Assembly: GCF_009827055.1 (NCBI RefSeq)
Contig: NZ_WUMK01000016.1
Span: 1-64,000 of the forward strand
Direction of reading: 5' to 3'
Source of the DNA: Shinella kummerowiae
Lineage (GTDB): Bacteria > Pseudomonadota > Alphaproteobacteria > Rhizobiales > Rhizobiaceae
DNA length: 64,000 bases
This document shows positions 8,098 to 17,294 of the stretch, in pieces (the first letter of the stretch is position 1; each line of letters starts with the position of its first letter). A program made the position numbers and the translations under genes. The notes under the pieces were generated by a model. That model saw only the letters and a program-made list of their open reading frames with translations. It did not search any database and was not told where the DNA came from.

Positions 8098-11000
8098 TTA
8101 GAAATTGGCGCGCATGACAGCAAGAAGGCTTCGTCGCGGACCTGGCACGTCGTACGCCATGTCGACATGATTGTCGAAGATGTTCAGCAGCGTCAGGCCG
8201 AGCTCGAGATGCCCCGTCGGCGATTTCCAGGTCAGCGCCGCATCAGTGGTTGTGTAGTTTTCGACATTGACGAAATAGGGGCCAAAGTCTGGGTCGTAAC
8301 CTTTGCCGCCCACGCGCTTGCCGATGAAGTTCTGCGCAAGGCTGAAGGTCACGCGTGAGGGATGCACATAGGTAAAGCCGATCTGCGCGAGATAGTCGGG
8401 TACGAGCGGAACCGGTGTGTCGCCGCCGATCAGCGGGGTGGTGTCCACGCTATCGTTCCATGTGAACGAGCCGAACAGACCCAATCCATCCCCGAGCCAA
8501 TAATTCGCGCTGACATTGACCCGGTCGATCTCGCCCGTCGCCGTATCGAAGAGGCCGGAGAGACTCGGGATGCCGAGGCTTAGGCCGTCGAACCTCACAT
8601 GCTTGTAATCGACGGAGGTGAAGAAGCGCTCGCTCCATTCCGCATCCCACCGCAGCATCACGGTTTCCTTCTCGCCTTCCATGAAGAGTGGAATATCGAG
8701 CGGCACCAGGCCGACGGTGGAAACGGGCGAGAGCGTCTGATCGACGGGATACTGCGTATCGCGCCGATAGGCAGCACGGAGCCAATGGTTTTCAACCGGC
8801 GTCCAGGCGACGCCGAAGCGCGGGTCTATGGCCTCGAGCGTGTCGCTGCTCAGCGTATCGAACCAGGAATAGTAGGCACCGGCCTGAAGCTTCAGGTGGT
8901 CGGACAGGTCGAAGGTCGCGTCGGCATAGAGCCGCGCCGCCTTTCCGCCCAGGGGGTAGCCGTATTCCACGATCAGATCGCCTGCCGGCTCGTTGAAATA
9001 GCGCACAACGTTCCAGGAGGTGTTGTCGTACAGTTCCGCGCCGTAGCGCATGGTGAACGGCCCCAGGCCGAGGAGATGGCTTATGCCGCCGCTGAGGCCA
9101 CGGTTCTTGGATGTCTGTTCGAAGCTATAATCGCCATTGACGGGGTTGATGTCATAGCTGGTGCCTTCGTAGTGCTCCAGCGAAGTGCCGTTTTCATACA
9201 TCGCGAAGGCTTGAACGATGTTCTTCTCCGAAATCGTGTGGCTCCAGCCCCCGCCGATCGTCTCGCGCTCGCTGCTGAAACGATCGTTCAGTGGGTCGTA
9301 GAGCTGGCCGGGATAGCCGATCTGCGTGTCGATGAGATCGCCGAAGAGAAAGACATTGTCGGCCAGCGTCGGGCGCAGTCCGATTTCGAAGGCGCCCCCT
9401 TCGAAATCGCTTCGGTCGTTCTCCCGCACACTTTCCGGACGGGAGAACTGGCCCATGACATTGTAGCTGAATGGAACGACATCGTAGTTGGTGCCGTGAA
9501 CGTTGATTCCTTTGCTCCAGCCGGTGGCGCCGGGTTGGGCGGAAAAACTGCCGGTCAGCGTGGTTTCCATAAACGCGCGGCTTTCGAGCGCGTTGGCGCG
9601 CTGTTGCGCCGCAACGCTCATCGGATCGAGCAGGAAGTTCTGAATGTTGGTCGGCAGGCGCACGGACCCGAGCGAGTAGCGGTCAAGGCCGCTCGGCGGC
9701 GTCGAGACGAAGGGATAGACCTGACCGGCGGCCTGCTCGTCGTCATAACTGGCGCCGAGGAAAGGATCATAGGCCCGCGCCTTGTGGTATTTTCCCCATT
9801 CCGCCAAGCCGATGTTTTCCAGCGCATCGCCGAGAACGGAGGATGCCTGCCGGTGCACGTCGTAGCCGGAATAGTAGCCGCCACGCCCCTGGCGGCGGCG
9901 TAGGGCTTCGCGCGCGCTCTCGATCGCTTCGTCGGCGCGGAACTGGTCGATGGCGACCCCGGCGCGGATCATGGCGATCGTCGGATCGTCCTTGTCGAAG
10001 CGGTCGGCATTATCGAGCGCTTGTTCAGTCTCCGCGACGGCCCCGCTCTGGTAGCTGGCGATGGCCAGGCCGACCAGGGCATTGCCATAGGTCGGGTTGA
10101 TGGCCGCCGCTTCCAGAAGAATCTTCTTACCCTCTTCCGTCTTGCCCATGCGCAGGAGATAACGCCCCTTGGCGGCAAGCACGGCATAGGTGTCGGGGTC
10201 CAGCGCCTCGGCTGCGTCGAGCTCGCGCTTTGCCGCGGCCATCTGCTCGTGGCTCATGAGAAACAGGGCATAGTTGGTGCGGACGGCGATATTGTCAGGG
10301 TTGAGCGCGACGGCGCGGCGATGGGTGGCGTCCGCCTCTATCGTGGCGTCGCGATCGCTCTGGATGCCGGCAAGATCATCCCATGCGGCGTCGTTGCCCG
10401 GGGCGATCTCGACGGCGCGTTTCAGGTCGGCGAGGGCGCCATTGATATCGCTCGAAACGGCGGACAGATAGCGGGCATTCGTCGTGAGATAGCCGATGTC
10501 GTCGGGATCGATCGCCCGGGCGCGGTCGAGGGCGGCGCGCGCTTCCTCGCGCCGGTCGAGCTCGAGCAGAAGGCTTGCGCGCATGGCCGTCAGGCCGGCG
10601 TCGTCGGGAAATCGCGTCTCCGCCTTTTCCAGAAGTGCGATTGCCTCCGCCTGGCCCTGCAGGTGGGCGACGACCGAGGCCTGGACGGAAGCTTCGCTTG
10701 CGGTGGCCGGCATGCGGGTGAGGTAGGACGGCGCTTTCTTCGTATCGGGATCGGCGAGCGATGCGGCGACCCATTCGCCATAGTCGGCCATCACGCGCCG
10801 TTCGCCGGAAAGTCCGGCCCGCGCCTTGCGAAACAGCCGGATCGCTTCATCATAGCGCAGGGCGTTGCCGGCGATCATCGCTTCGACCAGCGTCACTCGT
10901 GCTTCCATCGCTGCAGGAAGGGGGCGCGGCAGGTGCGAGAGGGCGTCTTCCGCCGCCTTGCGGCCGTCGGCGCCCAGCGCCAGTTCGGCGAGCTTCAGCC

Positions 11001-11739
11001 AGTCCTCGCGGCTGCGCGACGCTTCCGGCTTGTCGAGAAGCCGCCGCCGGTCGCCGCGCGCGTCGATCGTATCCTCGCCGGAGATCGGCAGCGTGATGAA
11101 CAGGCCGCGGATTTCGCCATAGAGCAGGATCTGCTCGCGCTCGTCGAGATTGACCAGCACATATTTGCGCGGAGCCTGCCCTAGCGTCGCCACGGCCCCT
11201 TCACCCTGATTAACGGTGACGCTGCCCTGGGCGTTGCTGAGTTCCACGGTGCCTTCGAGCACCGTGAGCGTGGTGCGATTTCCGTTTGTGTTGAGCGCCC
11301 AGTCGGTGCCGCGAATGGCGGCTGCTGCAGCCGGCGTATCGATGACGATGCCGCTCCCGCCGCGCTCGGCACGGCCCCAGATCATGCCGCCTTCGAGATT
11401 TAGCAGGCTGTCGGAGGCGCTGTCGATCTTGCGCACGCGCAACACAGTCTCGCGTGCCATGCGCACCAGCGTGTTGTCGGCGAAGCGGATGGCGAGGCTG
11501 CCCAGCGCATTGGTGCGCAGCGTGTCGCCGGCCAGCAGGTCCTGGTTGACCTCGACGCCGCGCCAGTCCTTGGCCTCGACGAACTGCACCTCTTCGCCGG
11601 ACTTGCGCTCCACGACGGAGCCATCTGCGGCGGAGACGCGCGGGAGCAAGTCGGCAAAAGCCGGCACCACACCCGCAACGAAAGCCATCGTGGCTACGCT
11701 TAACCTCAACGCACAAATAAATTCTTGGTGGTAACTCAA
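8098..11739 (-). CDS. FecR-TPR-outer-membrane beta-barrel fusion protein
   Basis: This very large exported protein (up to 1213 residues) has an unusual order. There is a signal peptide (about residues 12-29, ending AFA before DLLPRV), a FecR-type domain (about 50-170, with IRGTDWALNTNG and a VLEGTVELSN motif), a long tetratricopeptide region (about 230-650), and a C-terminal TonB-receptor-like beta-barrel (about 690-1213) ending in phenylalanine (RRSLLAVMRANF), typical of outer-membrane insertion. No plug domain or TonB box is evident. The start is uncertain: the frame opens at a TTG (11739), and another TTG at 11706 would place the signal peptide at the very N-terminus. It is alone on its strand; IS scars lie immediately upstream, so an upstream partner may be lost. 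Confidence 0.75.
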   Translation of the reverse strand: MSYHQEFICALRLSVATMAFVAGVVPAFADLLPRVSAADGSVVERKSGEEVQFVEAKDWRGVEVNQDLLAGDTLRTNALGSLAIRFADNTLVRMARETVLRVRKIDSASDSLLNLEGGMIWGRAERGGSGIVIDTPAAAAAIRGTDWALNTNGNRTTLTVLEGTVELSNAQGSVTVNQGEGAVATLGQAPRKYVLVNLDEREQILLYGEIRGLFITLPISGEDTIDARGDRRRLLDKPEASRSREDWLKLAELALGADGRKAAEDALSHLPRPLPAAMEARVTLVEAMIAGNALRYDEAIRLFRKARAGLSGERRVMADYGEWVAASLADPDTKKAPSYLTRMPATASEASVQASVVAHLQGQAEAIALLEKAETRFPDDAGLTAMRASLLLELDRREEARAALDRARAIDPDDIGYLTTNARYLSAVSSDINGALADLKRAVEIAPGNDAAWDDLAGIQSDRDATIEADATHRRAVALNPDNIAVRTNYALFLMSHEQMAAAKRELDAAEALDPDTYAVLAAKGRYLLRMGKTEEGKKILLEAAAINPTYGNALVGLAIASYQSGAVAETEQALDNADRFDKDDPTIAMIRAGVAIDQFRADEAIESAREALRRRQGRGGYYSGYDVHRQASSVLGDALENIGLAEWGKYHKARAYDPFLGASYDDEQAAGQVYPFVSTPPSGLDRYSLGSVRLPTNIQNFLLDPMSVAAQQRANALESRAFMETTLTGSFSAQPGATGWSKGINVHGTNYDVVPFSYNVMGQFSRPESVRENDRSDFEGGAFEIGLRPTLADNVFLFGDLIDTQIGYPGQLYDPLNDRFSSERETIGGGWSHTISEKNIVQAFAMYENGTSLEHYEGTSYDINPVNGDYSFEQTSKNRGLSGGISHLLGLGPFTMRYGAELYDNTSWNVVRYFNEPAGDLIVEYGYPLGGKAARLYADATFDLSDHLKLQAGAYYSWFDTLSSDTLEAIDPRFGVAWTPVENHWLRAAYRRDTQYPVDQTLSPVSTVGLVPLDIPLFMEGEKETVMLRWDAEWSERFFTSVDYKHVRFDGLSLGIPSLSGLFDTATGEIDRVNVSANYWLGDGLGLFGSFTWNDSVDTTPLIGGDTPVPLVPDYLAQIGFTYVHPSRVTFSLAQNFIGKRVGGKGYDPDFGPYFVNVENYTTTDAALTWKSPTGHLELGLTLLNIFDNHVDMAYDVPGPRRSLLAVMRANF

Positions 11740-11904
11740 GTCGACTTGTCCGTTATCTGGACGCCTTTATTGCGCAGCGGGATGAGCAATTCCTCAGGGC
11801 ACCTCTACCGCGACGCTGTCGATATCATAGAAGTCCACGACGTTGTATGCCGAAACTGAACCTAACTTCTCCCTGGACCTAAGGGCAATGGTTTCGGCGG
11901 ATCG

Positions 11905-12069
11905 GCCACGGTCTTCGGCGACGCCAAGATGACAACAGCTCTCCTCGACCGCCTGACCCACCGTTGCCATATCCTGGAAACCGGTAATGACAGCTTCCGC
12001 TTCAAGGCCAGCTCGGCCGCTGCAGCACAGAAGAGAGGAGAAAAGGCCAATCCCTTGACCAAGGCCTGA
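11905..12069 (+). pseudogene. IS21-family IstB 3' remnant
   Basis: The plus frame reads [20 protein letters not shown] and then [15 protein letters not shown], ending at a TGA at 12067. This is the C-terminal end of the IstB AAA+ helper ATPase of IS21-type elements. The upstream IstB and IstA parts are absent. The following bases (12070-12130, containing TTCTCGGTGGAAAAACCGG) look like the terminal region of such an element. The rest of the gap 11740-11904 has no gene. Confidence 0.65.
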
Positions 12070-12129
12070 TCAGAAAACCATACTTAGAGGTGGCTCACTT
12101 CTCGGTGGAAAAACCGGCTCAGTTCCGCG

Positions 12130-12252
12130 TGCAAACCAACAGAAGAGGTCGCGGACAGCGGAGAAGACGGAGATGAAGCGCTGAAGGCCTCCCGATGAAC
12201 GGAAGCCCTGCATCATCCGCTCCCGTTTTCGAAGGGGCACATGAGAGTTCTC
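12130..12252 (-). pseudogene. IS6-family transposase C-terminal remnant
   Basis: The minus frame reads ENSHVPLRKRERMMQGFRSS followed by GGLQRFISVFSAVRD. This matches the catalytic-glutamate region of the intact IS6 transposase at 21125-21829 almost residue for residue, including the DDE glutamate (E of ENSH). It is fused upstream to unrelated sequence (12253-12379) and downstream to the IS21 end, marking a recombination junction next to hipA. Confidence 0.75.
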
Positions 12253-12379
12253 GCCCAGACGCTCCTCCCAAGGCGTTACCGTGACATCGCCCACGCTATC
12301 GATGACAAGGGACGGTTTCCCCTTTTCGAGAATTAACTCCTGCCGCTGTGGCTCGCAGCGAATGGTGATTGCCTGCGGT

Positions 12380-13735
12380 TCATGAGTCAAGTAGCCAACC
12401 GCCACCGCGGTCGATGTATGCGTCGCGGCGGCGAACCTCGTCGGGTACCGCGAGGCCGAAGGCAGTCAGAATCTCATCGATATTGTGACCGATGAGATCC
12501 GCGAAACGCTTCATTCCGCTTCGGTCCATGCCATGAAGTTGCGCGACCAGCCTTCGGGATATGCTTCCGGTCAGGCCTTCAGTCAGGCGTCGCTTCGCGC
12601 CGGGTGCGTCAATGCCGAATGCTTGAAGGAAGAGGAAGAAGTCCTCCTCCGTTATTTCCGTGAGCTTCGTTGCCTCGCCGATAGCATAGGGCAGGAAATC
12701 CGTCAGGTTTGGATCGAGCCGGGTCGGCATCAGGTCGTATCTCGGTGCAACGCGGACGCCACCGGTAGGTTCGTAGAGGAGGGCGAAATTCTTGGCATGA
12801 GCATCGACATTGCCGATCATCAGGTCGAACAAGGTCGCCGAGATGAACCGTCGCTTCTCGGCCGTGGGCTCGTTCGTTGCCTCGAGCACGCGATTGATAG
12901 CGGCGGCATCGAACCTTCGGTCCTCGGTACCGTTTCGCTCGTATTTCATGGACGGCGGCAGGCCTAGCGCCTGTGCGAAGTCTTCCTGATGGATGCGGAC
13001 AACCAAATCGTTGCCATCGAGGGCTCGATCGAAGCGACGAATTATGAGGGCATTGACCCCCTCGAACTCCCGGACGATCGCTTCGGCCGTCTCGAATCCG
13101 AGCCCCGCAGATAGCCGCAAAGCCTCCAGTTCAAGTTGTGGATCGCTCGGGTGTCCCTGGTCCGGAACCTTGACGATGTGTGTGGTCGGCGCGCCGGTTC
13201 CTGGCAATGGCTCTGCGAACGATCCGTCCGGCAGGATCGTCAATGCGATCTTGCTCTGGACGCCTGCAAGCGGCGAGGGATCTTCGGTCTCGTCCGGCAG
13301 GCGCTGGCGCCGGTATAGGGAATGGACGATCCTTGTCATCCAGGCTTCGTCCAGCCGACGGTAATCGGTCTGGAAATTCCCCGGGACCTTGGCCGCGGGC
13401 GCCCCCAGCGGCAACACCGAGATCGATCCCGGGCAGTCGCGTCCAAGATGGAAAAGCAGCCCGGCGACATCGCTTCTTGCCAGCCCTTCGCGATCCATGA
13501 CCCGTTGGAGCGGGCCATCGCGCTCCTGCAGGAGATTGTCGAAGAACGGCCGTGCATTCGGGTCGACATAGGTGGCGTCGGTGAGCGGAAGCGATAGCGA
13601 GAGTGGGATGGCGTTGGGATTGTCCAGGTACTGCGATCGGTAGGCGAATGCCAGTGCGCCCTCCTCATCGCGAACTAGGTTGCCGATCGGGTCATCGAAG
13701 CCATCCAGGCGGACATCGAGCGCGATAATGTCCAT
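12380..13735 (-). CDS. hipA: HipA-type serine/threonine kinase toxin
   Basis: This is the toxin kinase of a HipBA module. It has 451 residues from MDIIALDVRLDG (13735). The N-terminal beta-rich domain (about 1-110) is followed by the ATP-binding loop AGVQSKIAL (about 157-165), the catalytic loop GNVDAHAKN with Asp near 311, and the metal-binding YDLMP near 333. In the well-studied E. coli protein the target is glutamyl-tRNA synthetase; the target here is unknown. The start overlaps the hipB stop as TGATG (13737-13733), so translation is coupled. All kinase motifs look intact and the 3' end lies beside IS scars. Confidence 0.9.
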   Translation of the reverse strand: MDIIALDVRLDGFDDPIGNLVRDEEGALAFAYRSQYLDNPNAIPLSLSLPLTDATYVDPNARPFFDNLLQERDGPLQRVMDREGLARSDVAGLLFHLGRDCPGSISVLPLGAPAAKVPGNFQTDYRRLDEAWMTRIVHSLYRRQRLPDETEDPSPLAGVQSKIALTILPDGSFAEPLPGTGAPTTHIVKVPDQGHPSDPQLELEALRLSAGLGFETAEAIVREFEGVNALIIRRFDRALDGNDLVVRIHQEDFAQALGLPPSMKYERNGTEDRRFDAAAINRVLEATNEPTAEKRRFISATLFDLMIGNVDAHAKNFALLYEPTGGVRVAPRYDLMPTRLDPNLTDFLPYAIGEATKLTEITEEDFFLFLQAFGIDAPGAKRRLTEGLTGSISRRLVAQLHGMDRSGMKRFADLIGHNIDEILTAFGLAVPDEVRRRDAYIDRGGGWLLDS

Positions 13736-14250
13736 CAGCGCTGGCGTCCCTGGAGCCAAATGCCGGCGCCAAGGGCGACCTTCAGCGCCTTGCCGAATTC
13801 GACCGTTGACTTGCCGTTCTCAAATTCTGAGATGAAGCGCCGGCCAACCCCCGTTAAGTCAGCGAATTCCTGCTGCGTCAGACCCTTTTCCTCGCGCGCT
13901 TTCTTGACCAGTCGACCGAGGTCCGCAGTCGTGTGTATGTCCTGTGCTATGTAGGTCGGGGCAATCGACGAGGATTGCAGGACCGTTGCGATGGATTCGG
14001 AGAATTCTTCGTATTTCGACGGTGCGATGTGCTTGCTGTCGATGACGGTCGCCACCGGCAGTGACCCGGAGTTGAAAGCTTCCTTGATGCGCGTCGACAT
14101 GGATGGAATGGAACCAGTCGGCCCTTCCTTGTTCGAAGGCTCCTTTTGTGTAATCGCCTCGCGCAGCTCTTGCCCGCTCGGAGATTGGGCCAAGAGCCTT
14201 GCGAGTGTCGCGGCGTCTTTCGGGGGGCTTTTGCCGGGTTGCTTACTCAT
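13735..14250 (-). CDS. hipB: HipB-like antitoxin with an N-terminal extension
   Basis: This DNA-binding antitoxin has 171 residues from MSKQPGKSPPK (14250). The Cro/CI helix-turn-helix is near the C-terminus (about residues 110-165, KGLTQQEFADLTGVGRRFIS). About 100 extra, probably flexible, residues precede it, which is longer than E. coli HipB (88). The ATG at 14250 is chosen because AGGAG lies nine bases upstream on the minus strand and because a longer reading would translate the operator itself. It should neutralise HipA and repress the operon through the palindromes at 14257-14403. Confidence 0.83.
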   Translation of the reverse strand: MSKQPGKSPPKDAATLARLLAQSPSGQELREAITQKEPSNKEGPTGSIPSMSTRIKEAFNSGSLPVATVIDSKHIAPSKYEEFSESIATVLQSSSIAPTYIAQDIHTTADLGRLVKKAREEKGLTQQEFADLTGVGRRFISEFENGKSTVEFGKALKVALGAGIWLQGRQR

Positions 14251-14256
14251 TTTTTT

Positions 14257-14403
14257 GCTCCTGTACGGGAGCATATAGCAATCCGGCTGTCGCTTCAACA
14301 CCTCGTGCTCCCGAGCGGGAGCGGTGCGATATTGTCATGATACCGAACGGGAATTTGAACGCGGAAAACGAAAAAACGGAAGGCAATGTTCCCGTTCGGG
14401 AGC
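14257..14403. promoter_or_regulatory. Four palindromic operators upstream of hipBA
   Basis: Four 16-base sites fit GNTCCCGNNCGGGANC: GCTCCTGTACGGGAGC (14257-14272), GCTCCCGAGCGGGAGC (14307-14322), a weaker site centred on ACCGAACGGG (14339-14354) and GTTCCCGTTCGGGAGC (14388-14403). Start-to-start spacings are 50, 32 and 49 bases. The first site contains the hipB Shine-Dalgarno (AGGAG), so binding could also affect translation. HipB of E. coli also binds four operators, but with a different sequence. Confidence 0.75.
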
Positions 14404-14651
14404 ATGATTTCCGTTGAACAAAAAATTGGTATGGGATAAACGTTGATGCAGCCTTTTGCAGAAATATCTCCGCGTTGGAGGTATCGAAACGCCCAACGGC
14501 TTTGATTTTCAACGAAAATTGTGACGCACGGCGCGGGTTCGATTCCCATCAAGAGCTTAAAACAGACTAGTGTGCTCTATTGAGGATTGCCAGAAGCCTG
14601 ATTGCCGATCCTTCCCATTGCCGGGCGGTTTCGCCAGGCTCCGTCGAAAAA
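14404..14651. other. Intergenic region with a second tRNA-like T-arm scrap
   Basis: No gene is seen between the hipBA operators and the chromate operon. At 14528-14559 GGGTTCGATTCCCATCAAG resembles a tRNA T-arm plus 3' side and aligns with the scrap at 1305-1337, but there is no complete tRNA. Confidence 0.3.
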
Positions 14652-15887
14652 TCACGGATTCGTCGGCCGTCTGCATAACGCCAACGTCAGAACCGAAAGG
14701 GCCAGCAAGGAAAATCCCGCACCCGCGATGAAGGTTGCGGTGGCGCCATAGCTATCCCAAAGCAGGCCGGCGGCCACGTTGCCAATGAGGGCGGCAAGGC
14801 CCGTCATCAGGTTGAAGACGCCGAAGGCCGTTCCCTTGAGGCCGGGTGGCGCCGTGTCGGCGACGAGGGTGGCAAGCAATCCCTGTGATAGGCCCATATG
14901 CAAACCCCACAGGACAATGCCGATCAGGAACATCGGGATCGAGCCGGCGAGAGCCAACACCAGATAGGCGGCGGTGAGCAGGCCGACACTGACAGTGAGG
15001 ATGTCGGATCGCCCGAGCCTGTCTGAAAGCTTGCCAGCCGGATAGGCCGTCAAACCATAGACCGCATGCATAATGACCATGGTGATGGGGATCCAGGCCG
15101 GCGTGAAGCCGGCTTCTTCGGATTTCAGGAGCAGGAAGGCTTCGCTGAAGCGGGCGAGGGTCAGCGTAGAGGCGGCGACGATGACGGACCACACCGCGGA
15201 GTTGAGACGGATGATGTCGCCTGTCCTGAGCGGTGGTGCAGCGGCTTTCGCGGCGGCTGGGGTTTCCGGCTCCCTAATGCCGATGATCAGGACGAGAACG
15301 GACAGGAAGGCGGGAACAACGGCAATCCAGTAGACCGTGAGCACATCGCCGCTAAGTGCGATCATCAGTCCGATCGCTGCAAGCGGGCCGATGAAGCCAC
15401 CAACCGTATCGAGGCATTTTCGAAGGCCGAAGGCGGCGCCCCGGATGTCCGGCGGCGTAACGTCGGCGATCAGTGCATCGCGTGGCGTGCCGCGAATACC
15501 TTTTCCGACGCGGTCCACCGCCTTGGCGGCGACAATCCAGTCGATCGAGGTAGCGAAGGGGAAGGCGAGTTTCGCGAGGGCGCCGAGGCCGTAGCCGATG
15601 ACCGCCAGCGTCTTCCGTCGCCGCGTCCAGTCGGCGATTATGCCGGAAAAGAGCTTCGTGATGGTGGCTACGACAACCGAGAAGCCTTCGATGAAGCCGA
15701 CGACCACGGCCGAAACGCCGAGCCCAGAGACGAGATAGAAAGGCAGAAGCGTCTGAACCATCTCCGAGGAAACGTCCATCAGCAGGCTCACGAAACCGAG
15801 GACCCAGACGGTTGCAGGAATTCCTGGGCGCATAGCTGCGGACTTAGGGGAGGGAATAGCGATCTGCCTGTCTGCGTCTCCATTCAT
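14652..15887 (-). CDS. MFS transporter in the chromate operon
   Basis: This is a 411-residue inner-membrane major-facilitator protein with about twelve predicted hydrophobic segments from residue 20 onward. The loop motif IIADWTRRRKTLAVIGY (G-x-x-x-D-R/K-x-G-R-R/K type) sits between TM2 and TM3, and a second-half equivalent is GKLSDRLGRSDIL. The ATG at 15887 overlaps the chrA stop (ATGA, 15887-15884), so the two are translationally coupled. MFS genes of this type accompany chrA in several rhizobial chromate operons; its own substrate is not known. Confidence 0.87.
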   Translation of the reverse strand: MNGDADRQIAIPSPKSAAMRPGIPATVWVLGFVSLLMDVSSEMVQTLLPFYLVSGLGVSAVVVGFIEGFSVVVATITKLFSGIIADWTRRRKTLAVIGYGLGALAKLAFPFATSIDWIVAAKAVDRVGKGIRGTPRDALIADVTPPDIRGAAFGLRKCLDTVGGFIGPLAAIGLMIALSGDVLTVYWIAVVPAFLSVLVLIIGIREPETPAAAKAAAPPLRTGDIIRLNSAVWSVIVAASTLTLARFSEAFLLLKSEEAGFTPAWIPITMVIMHAVYGLTAYPAGKLSDRLGRSDILTVSVGLLTAAYLVLALAGSIPMFLIGIVLWGLHMGLSQGLLATLVADTAPPGLKGTAFGVFNLMTGLAALIGNVAAGLLWDSYGATATFIAGAGFSLLALSVLTLALCRRPTNP

Positions 15888-17293
15888 GTCGCTACAGATC
15901 CCGTCAGCAGCGTCCAGACGATGCCACCCGCCGCGCAGACTGCGAGCGTGGCGACGACGGAGACCTTCAGCCTGAACAGGCCGATGACGGCGAGTGCGGT
16001 CAGGGCCAGCGACGCTAGGTCGATGGAGGCGAGGCGGGGCACTTCGACGGCAAGCGGGCCGAACGCCCGTTCGTCCACTTCCCGGAAGAGGACGTGCAGG
16101 GCCAGCCAGATGGCAAGGTTGAGGATGACGCCGACGACCGCGGCCGTGATCGCCGACATGGCGCCCGTCAGCGCGGGATTGCCGCGGAGCTTTTCGATGA
16201 AGGGCGCGCCGAGGAAAATCCACAGGAAGCTCGGCAGGAAGGTCACCCAGCTCGTCAGCATCGCCGCCAGCGTCGCGGCAACCAGCGGGTCGAGCGCGCC
16301 GGGCGCGCGATAGGCGCCCATGAAGCCGACGAACTGGACGACCATGATGAGGGGCCCAGGCGTGGTCTCGGCCATGCCGAGGCCATCGAGCATCTCGCCG
16401 GGCCTGAGCCAGCCGAAGTTCTGCACCGCCTCCTGCGCCACATAGGCAAGCACCGCATAGGCGCCGCCGAAGGTGACGACCGCCATCTGGCTGAAGAACA
16501 CGGCGATTTTCGTGAAGACATTGTCGGGGCCTAGACTGATCCAGAGGGCCGCGACCGGCAACAGCCAGAGGGCGGCGAGCAAGGCGGATGACTTCAGCGA
16601 CGCGGTCAGGTTCGCCTGCGTGTGCGGCGTCTCCTCGCCCAGAAGGGAATCCTTGTCCTCGAGTATCCTGCCGGTCCCTGCCTTGTGGCCGCCGCCGAGC
16701 CTGAACATTGGCGAGCCGGACCGCCCGGCGATGAAGCCGACGAGGGCGGCGACCGCGATGATCAAGGGAAACGGCACGCGGAAAAAGAAGATCGCAACGA
16801 AGGCCGCGCCGGCAATCACAAGCATGGCGGTGTTCTTCAGGGCCCGGTTTCCAATCCGGAACACGGCCTGCAGGACGACGGCGAGGACGGCGGCCTTCAG
16901 CCCGAAGAACAGGCCCTCGATGAAGGGCACATTGCCGAAGAGCGCATAGACATAGCTCAGGGCGAGGATGGAGAGGAAGCCCGGCAGCACGAACAGCGCA
17001 CCGGCAATCAGGCCGCCGGCGGTGCGGTGCATCAGCCAGCCGATATAGATGGCGAGCTGGTGGGCTTCCGGGCCGGGCAGCAGCATGCAGTAATTGAGGG
17101 CATGCAGAAACCGGTGCTCGCCGATCCAGCGCTTCTCGTCGACGAGGATCCTGTGCATGACGGCGATCTGCCCCGCGGGGCCGCCGAAGCTGAGGGCGGC
17201 GATCCTTGCCCATACCCGGACCGCTTCCGACAGGGGAACGCCGTGCGCGCCCGCTTCCGCCGGGGCGAAGCCTTTCTCGAGGGTCTCGCTCAT
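15884..17293 (-). CDS. chrA: Chromate transporter ChrA
   Basis: This is a CHR-family inner-membrane chromate efflux protein of 469 residues, the long form made of two homologous halves. The first half has ALSFGGPAGQIAVMHRILV and LLPGPEAHQLAIYIGW. The second half repeats the pattern with VVTFGGAYAVLAYVAQEAV and AETTPGPLIMVVQFVGF, matching the FGGP and PGP signatures of CHR proteins. The start at 17293 is one base after the ChrB stop. It would export chromate and lower cytoplasmic Cr(VI). Confidence 0.92.
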   Translation of the reverse strand: MSETLEKGFAPAEAGAHGVPLSEAVRVWARIAALSFGGPAGQIAVMHRILVDEKRWIGEHRFLHALNYCMLLPGPEAHQLAIYIGWLMHRTAGGLIAGALFVLPGFLSILALSYVYALFGNVPFIEGLFFGLKAAVLAVVLQAVFRIGNRALKNTAMLVIAGAAFVAIFFFRVPFPLIIAVAALVGFIAGRSGSPMFRLGGGHKAGTGRILEDKDSLLGEETPHTQANLTASLKSSALLAALWLLPVAALWISLGPDNVFTKIAVFFSQMAVVTFGGAYAVLAYVAQEAVQNFGWLRPGEMLDGLGMAETTPGPLIMVVQFVGFMGAYRAPGALDPLVAATLAAMLTSWVTFLPSFLWIFLGAPFIEKLRGNPALTGAMSAITAAVVGVILNLAIWLALHVLFREVDERAFGPLAVEVPRLASIDLASLALTALAVIGLFRLKVSVVATLAVCAAGGIVWTLLTGSVAT

Positions 17294-17294
17294 C

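Noticed and set aside
8599-9903. 434-codon plus-strand frame inside the FecR-TPR-barrel gene
   Set aside because: It is antisense to a long gene with recognisable domains, and no ribosome-binding site or similarity was seen.
14652-17213. Reading the MFS gene as one 853-residue protein from 17213
   Set aside because: The first 440 codons are an out-of-frame shadow of chrA. The MFS homology starts at the ATG at 15887, which overlaps the chrA stop.
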